Of a stretch of 64,000 nt of DNA, positions 61,289-64,000 are shown piece by piece (position 1 is the stretch's first letter; the number at the start of each line of letters is the position of its first letter). The position numbers were made by a program, and so were the translations under genes. The stretch is from Sandaracinomonas limnophila (GTDB taxonomy: Bacteria > Bacteroidota > Bacteroidia > Cytophagales > Spirosomataceae), in the NCBI RefSeq assembly GCF_004005965.1, contig NZ_SACY01000004.1, forward strand, positions 62,001 through 126,000, in the 5' to 3' direction. Below the pieces are notes generated by a model that searched no databases, had not been told where the DNA came from, and was given only the letters and a program-made list of their open reading frames with translations.

Positions 61289-61903
61289 TTATAGTTTAGC
61301 ATAGGGTAAACGATCTATTCTTTGTGTTTTATGGTAACTATCTAGACCAGAACAAGAAATAGTACCTGCTTTTTCGATATCCAAATATCCGTCTGGGTGT
61401 AAACAATCTTTTGGAAAATGAACTTGTTCAATTTGACCAATAATCATAATAGTTTGATTGATTGTTAAATCGATTCGCTCCTTAAATTGAACTCCCAGTT
61501 GAACAGCACTCTCTTGAACAAATGGAGCAAAAAAATCATTTTTATACTCTCTTGTTAGGCCAGTAACTTCAAATTCTGAAACTTCTTGGGGGTATCGTGC
61601 AGAAGTTTGGTGTGCCTTCTGAAAAATAGATTCGTTGACATGATTTATGGTGTAATAACCGGTGGATAAAATATTGGATAAGGTATGTCTTTCTACAGAA
61701 TCTGGACGCATAATAAAACTAATTAATGGAGGATTTGCCCCGATATGGACTATGGAGCTGAATATTGCCAAATTAGTTTGTCCTTGTCTATCACTTGTAC
61801 CGATTAAACCAATGCTTTTAAATCCACCAACGCTGTTGATAAAATGCGCTCTTTCACGCAATTCCAATTGCATAATTTCTTCCAAGCGAATACAAGTCTT
61901 CAT
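61289..61903 (-). CDS. Flavin reductase-family (FMN-binding split-barrel) protein
   Basis: 204 residues from the ATG at 61903; an upstream TTG at 61924 is weaker. Split-barrel FMN-binding pattern: RERAHFINSVGGFKSIGLIGTSDRQGQTNLAIFSSIVHIGANPPLISFIMRP (about 20-71), then TLSNILSTGYYTINHVNESIFQKAHQTSA and VQLGVQFKERIDL. Family members reduce FMN with NAD(P)H or bind flavin in a monooxygenase partner. It is the first gene of the minus-strand run with SRPBCC, PhzF, CotH and AlkB, and could supply flavin or electrons, though AlkB itself uses rubredoxin. Divergent from DUF2256. Confidence 0.92.
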   Translation of the reverse strand: MKTCIRLEEIMQLELRERAHFINSVGGFKSIGLIGTSDRQGQTNLAIFSSIVHIGANPPLISFIMRPDSVERHTLSNILSTGYYTINHVNESIFQKAHQTSARYPQEVSEFEVTGLTREYKNDFFAPFVQESAVQLGVQFKERIDLTINQTIMIIGQIEQVHFPKDCLHPDGYLDIEKAGTISCSGLDSYHKTQRIDRLPYAKL

Positions 61904-61950
61904 ATTGTTTTTTAATTTAGTCAAAGATACACTTTGGTAAATTGATGCAA

Positions 61951-62106
61951 ATGAAAAATGTAAAAAAAGAAAACCTTCCCAACAAAATTTGTATTGTTTG
62001 CGAAAGGCCTTTTTCTTGGAGAAAAAAATGGGAGCGCTGTTGGGACAATGTAAAATATTGCAGTGATGTGTGCCGAATAAAATCGAAAAATAAAAATAGG
62101 GATTAA
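61951..62106 (+). CDS. DUF2256 small cysteine-rich protein
   Basis: 51 residues from the ATG at 61951; an in-frame ATG at 61945 would add two residues. The pattern [20 protein letters not shown] (13-32), then VKYCSDVC (34-41), is the DUF2256 signature: C-x2-C, RPFxWRKKWxxxW and YCSxxC, a four-Cys zinc-like site. These tiny proteins occur widely, frequently next to photolyase or cryptochrome genes, but none is seen here. Function unknown. It lies 44 bases before the DUF1593 gene on the same strand. Confidence 0.9.
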   Translation: MKNVKKENLPNKICIVCERPFSWRKKWERCWDNVKYCSDVCRIKSKNKNRD

Positions 62107-62149
62107 TTACTTTGCGTTTTTTTTTACATTTAATGTAATTTTTTTACAA

Positions 62150-63430
62150 ATGAATAAACTTGTAATTGTACTTCTAACATTTTTTTTACATCCAATTTTT
62201 GGACAAAAACCAGTTCCTGAAAAACCAAGGATATTAATTAGTACAGATATTGGCGGTACGGATCCAGATGATAATCAATCGATGACTCACCTGCTCATGT
62301 ATAACAATCTTTTCAATATTGAAGGACTTGTTTCATCTCCATCTTATGGGGTCGGCAGAAAAGAAGAAATCCTGCGCATGCTCGATTTATATGAAAAGGA
62401 TTTTGCCAACTTATCAAAAAAACAAAAAGGATTAGCCACTGCAAACTATTTACGAAGCATTACCAAACAAGGTAGAAAAGGTGGAGCTCCTTTTCTCGGT
62501 TACACCGGAGCTACAGAAGGCTCAAACTGGATTATACAATGTGCGAAAAAATCTTCTAAACAAAAATTATGGGTGTTAGTGTGGGGTGGATTAGAAGATT
62601 TGGCACAGGCATTACACGATGCCCCCGAGATTCAGCAAAACATTCGTGTATATTGGATTGGTGGACCCAACAAAAAATGGAGTGCTAATGCATACGCCTA
62701 TATTGCACATAATTTCCCGAACCTTTGGATAATTGAAAACAATTCCTCCTATTATGGGTTCTTCTCTAAAACCAATGAACTTGATCGCATCGACGAATCT
62801 GATTTTTATGAGCAATATTTAGCTAATGCAGGTGAATTGGGAAAAGATTTTGTAAACTATTACAAAGGAAAAGTAAAAATGGGAGACACGCCTTCGCTCC
62901 TTTATATGATGGATGGTGATCCGAACAACCCAACGAAGGAAAGTTGGGGAGGAAGTTTTGAAAAAATTAATCGAAGTGCAAAAGTTGATTTTAATCGATT
63001 GACGACCGAAAAAGATACAGTTGCATTTTGCACCCTTGTTTCCTTTCAATTCAAGGGGCCAAAAATAAATGCCCCAAAAGATTCTTTCGTTTTTTACATG
63101 GAAACTCCCTATGCCGGTGGGGCTCAAAAATGGGGTGGGTATTATTTAGGCGATGGTTTTTATGGGCTACATTATGTCCCAAAACAAGCCGAAATTATTC
63201 ACTATAAAATTACCTCATCCATACCCGAATTCCCCACAGGAGAGGGAACATTAATTGTCACGAATCAGTGGCCAGGAAAAATGCATTCAACAGATATACA
63301 ATTAGGTCCAAACTGGTATTCCGATAAAAGTGATCCAGCCCTTTACGATGGTAAAATACAAGGCGGAAAAACCATTTCTAAGTGGAGAAAGGCAGTGATG
63401 GAGGATTGGGGGAACAGATTGAGCCAGTGA
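62150..63430 (+). CDS. Exported DUF1593 nucleoside-hydrolase-like protein
   Basis: 426 residues, signal peptide 1-18 (ending FGQ). The N-terminal domain is nucleoside-hydrolase-like: RILISTDIGGTDPDDNQSM (about 27-45) gives the D-x-G-x4-DD metal site, with GLVSSPSYG and LWVLVWGGLEDLAQALHD following. Residues about 300-426 form a beta domain as in the Sde182-type DUF1593 proteins of polysaccharide degraders. Probably cleaves or binds a glycoside outside the cytoplasm; substrate unknown. Its final residues RLSQ and stop codon are themselves part of the short GAGCCAGTGAGC repeat that follows. Confidence 0.92.
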   Translation: MNKLVIVLLTFFLHPIFGQKPVPEKPRILISTDIGGTDPDDNQSMTHLLMYNNLFNIEGLVSSPSYGVGRKEEILRMLDLYEKDFANLSKKQKGLATANYLRSITKQGRKGGAPFLGYTGATEGSNWIIQCAKKSSKQKLWVLVWGGLEDLAQALHDAPEIQQNIRVYWIGGPNKKWSANAYAYIAHNFPNLWIIENNSSYYGFFSKTNELDRIDESDFYEQYLANAGELGKDFVNYYKGKVKMGDTPSLLYMMDGDPNNPTKESWGGSFEKINRSAKVDFNRLTTEKDTVAFCTLVSFQFKGPKINAPKDSFVFYMETPYAGGAQKWGGYYLGDGFYGLHYVPKQAEIIHYKITSSIPEFPTGEGTLIVTNQWPGKMHSTDIQLGPNWYSDKSDPALYDGKIQGGKTISKWRKAVMEDWGNRLSQ

Positions 63431-63515
63431 GCAAAGTGAGCCAGTGAGCCAGTGAGCAGAGTGAGCCTGTGAGCAAAGTGGGCTAGTGAGATAGTGGGCA
63501 GAGTAGGATAAATTC
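63424..63515 (+). repeat. GTGAGCCAGTGAGC-type degenerate tandem repeat
   Basis: About eight imperfect 8-10 base units (GTGAGCCA, GTGAGCAAA, GTGAGCAGA, later GTGGGC variants), beginning in the last codons of the DUF1593 gene. The same motif occurs in the NTF2-like leader at 57618-57738. Confidence 0.85.
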
Positions 63516-63520
63516 TCAGA

Positions 63521-63568
63521 TTCCTATATTCCTATATTCCTATATTCCTATATTCCCATATTCCAATA
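63521..63568 (+). repeat. TTCCTATA octamer tandem repeat
   Basis: Six units of eight bases: four perfect TTCCTATA, then TTCCCATA and TTCCAATA. It occupies the intergenic region before the last gene (63624). The 193-base gap from 63431 holds only this array and the preceding repeat, with no promoter recognised between them and the start. Confidence 0.9.
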
Positions 63569-63623
63569 TTCTTCATTTCTAAAAAAATTGTATCTTTAAA
63601 AGAAATTTTTGACCTATTACACG

Positions 63624-64000
63624 ATGAACGAACACATGCCGCGCAGAAAATTCTTGCAAAATAGTTCCATTGTAGCTGCTGGTGCCTTATTACCTTCTAC
63701 TTCTATGAAAAAAATTGCTCCCAAACCGGGTGAAATCATCCTCGGCCACGGAAACTTCCAATACAAAGTCGTTCCCAATTGGGGGATTCTAGATGCTGGG
63801 AAAAATCCCGTAAACGATTGTCATGAGATGGTAGAAGACGCCAAAGGCCGTTTGTTTTTGCTTACCAATGAAACCAAAAACAATGTGCTCATATATGATA
63901 AATCGGGAAAATTGCTAGAGGCTTGGGGACACTCCTATCCGGGCGCGCATGGACTCACTTTAGTAAACGAAGGACACGAACAATTCTTATTAATTTGCGA
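63624..64000 (+). CDS. NHL/six-bladed propeller protein with Tat-type leader (partial, runs off the window)
   Basis: The first 125 codons are seen; no stop before the edge. PRRKFLQNSSIVAAGALLP is a twin-arginine-like leader. The mature part opens FQYKVVPNWGILDAGKNPV and has VEDAKGRLFLLTNETKNNVLIYDKSGKLLEAWGHSYPGAHGLTLV, the periodic pattern of NHL or peptidylglycine alpha-amidating-lyase-like propeller blades. Bacteroidota encode such exported propellers beside sugar-utilisation genes. It follows DUF1593 on the same strand, after two tandem-repeat arrays. Function unknown. Confidence 0.85.
   Translation, partial: MNEHMPRRKFLQNSSIVAAGALLPSTSMKKIAPKPGEIILGHGNFQYKVVPNWGILDAGKNPVNDCHEMVEDAKGRLFLLTNETKNNVLIYDKSGKLLEAWGHSYPGAHGLTLVNEGHEQFLLIC

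Noticed and set aside
63424-63568. CRISPR array
   Set aside because: Units of 8-10 bases without spacers of constant length, no cas genes.

Overview
The window is AT-rich and carries strong hallmarks of Bacteroidota: a SusC/SusD pair, a type IX secretion C-terminal sorting domain on an FG-GAP protein, many short signal peptides ending in AQ, TAnnTTTG-type -7 boxes and almost no Shine-Dalgarno sequences. Gene content (PQQ dehydrogenase, Gfo/Idh oxidoreductases, phytanoyl-CoA dioxygenase-like proteins, sulfatase, CE15 esterase, AlkB) suggests an aerobic, probably aquatic Cytophagales-type bacterium. That placement is inference. No rRNA, tRNA, CRISPR array, prophage or insertion sequence was seen.

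Layout. 1-6 kb: DinB protein and HxlR regulator (divergent), Bcr/CflA efflux pump, a secreted esterase with a TonB-plug-like tail, a toxin-antitoxin pair, UDP-galactopyranose mutase and a VIT-type protein. 6.2-14.8 kb: an AraC-type regulator with a possible small RNA upstream, then a minus-strand cluster (exchanger, Usp, LolA-like carrier, two FtsX permeases, LolD-like ATPase, beta-barrel) that looks like a complete cytoplasm-to-outer-membrane lipid or lipoprotein route, with two REP-like hairpin units inside it. 14.9-20.4 kb: two MFS transporters, SDR, CE15 esterase, Dabb and DinB proteins. 20.4-22.2 kb: an arsenic operon (arsR, arsM, a 41-residue membrane peptide, arsC) with a duplicated operator. 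22.2-34.3 kb: a long minus-strand run: ribokinase, nucleoside hydrolase, ADP-ribosylglycohydrolase, ureide-permease-like transporter, T9SS FG-GAP protein, PQQ dehydrogenase, membrane protein, sulfatase. 34.4-38.6 kb: UroD-like protein, two Gfo/Idh oxidoreductases, lipocalin. 38.6-42.9 kb: surface-glycan genes. 42.9-48.4 kb: YdeI-CDGSH fusion, VanZ, GNAT, small conserved protein, esterase, exported KatG. 48.4-61.9 kb: minus-strand run of S9 peptidase, SusD, SusC (broken by one nonsense codon), dioxygenase, DUF2752, TM2, NTF2-like, AlkB, CotH, internally deleted PhzF, SRPBCC, flavin reductase. 61.9-64 kb: DUF2256, DUF1593 and the start of an NHL-type protein.

The most notable observations are the SusC nonsense codon exactly at the signal-peptide junction, the unannotated small membrane gene filling the arsM-arsC gap, the envelope transport cluster, domain fusions (esterase plus plug, YdeI plus CDGSH), the internally deleted PhzF, and short tandem repeats that have grown into coding ends, including a heptamer inside a transporter that could switch its reading frame.
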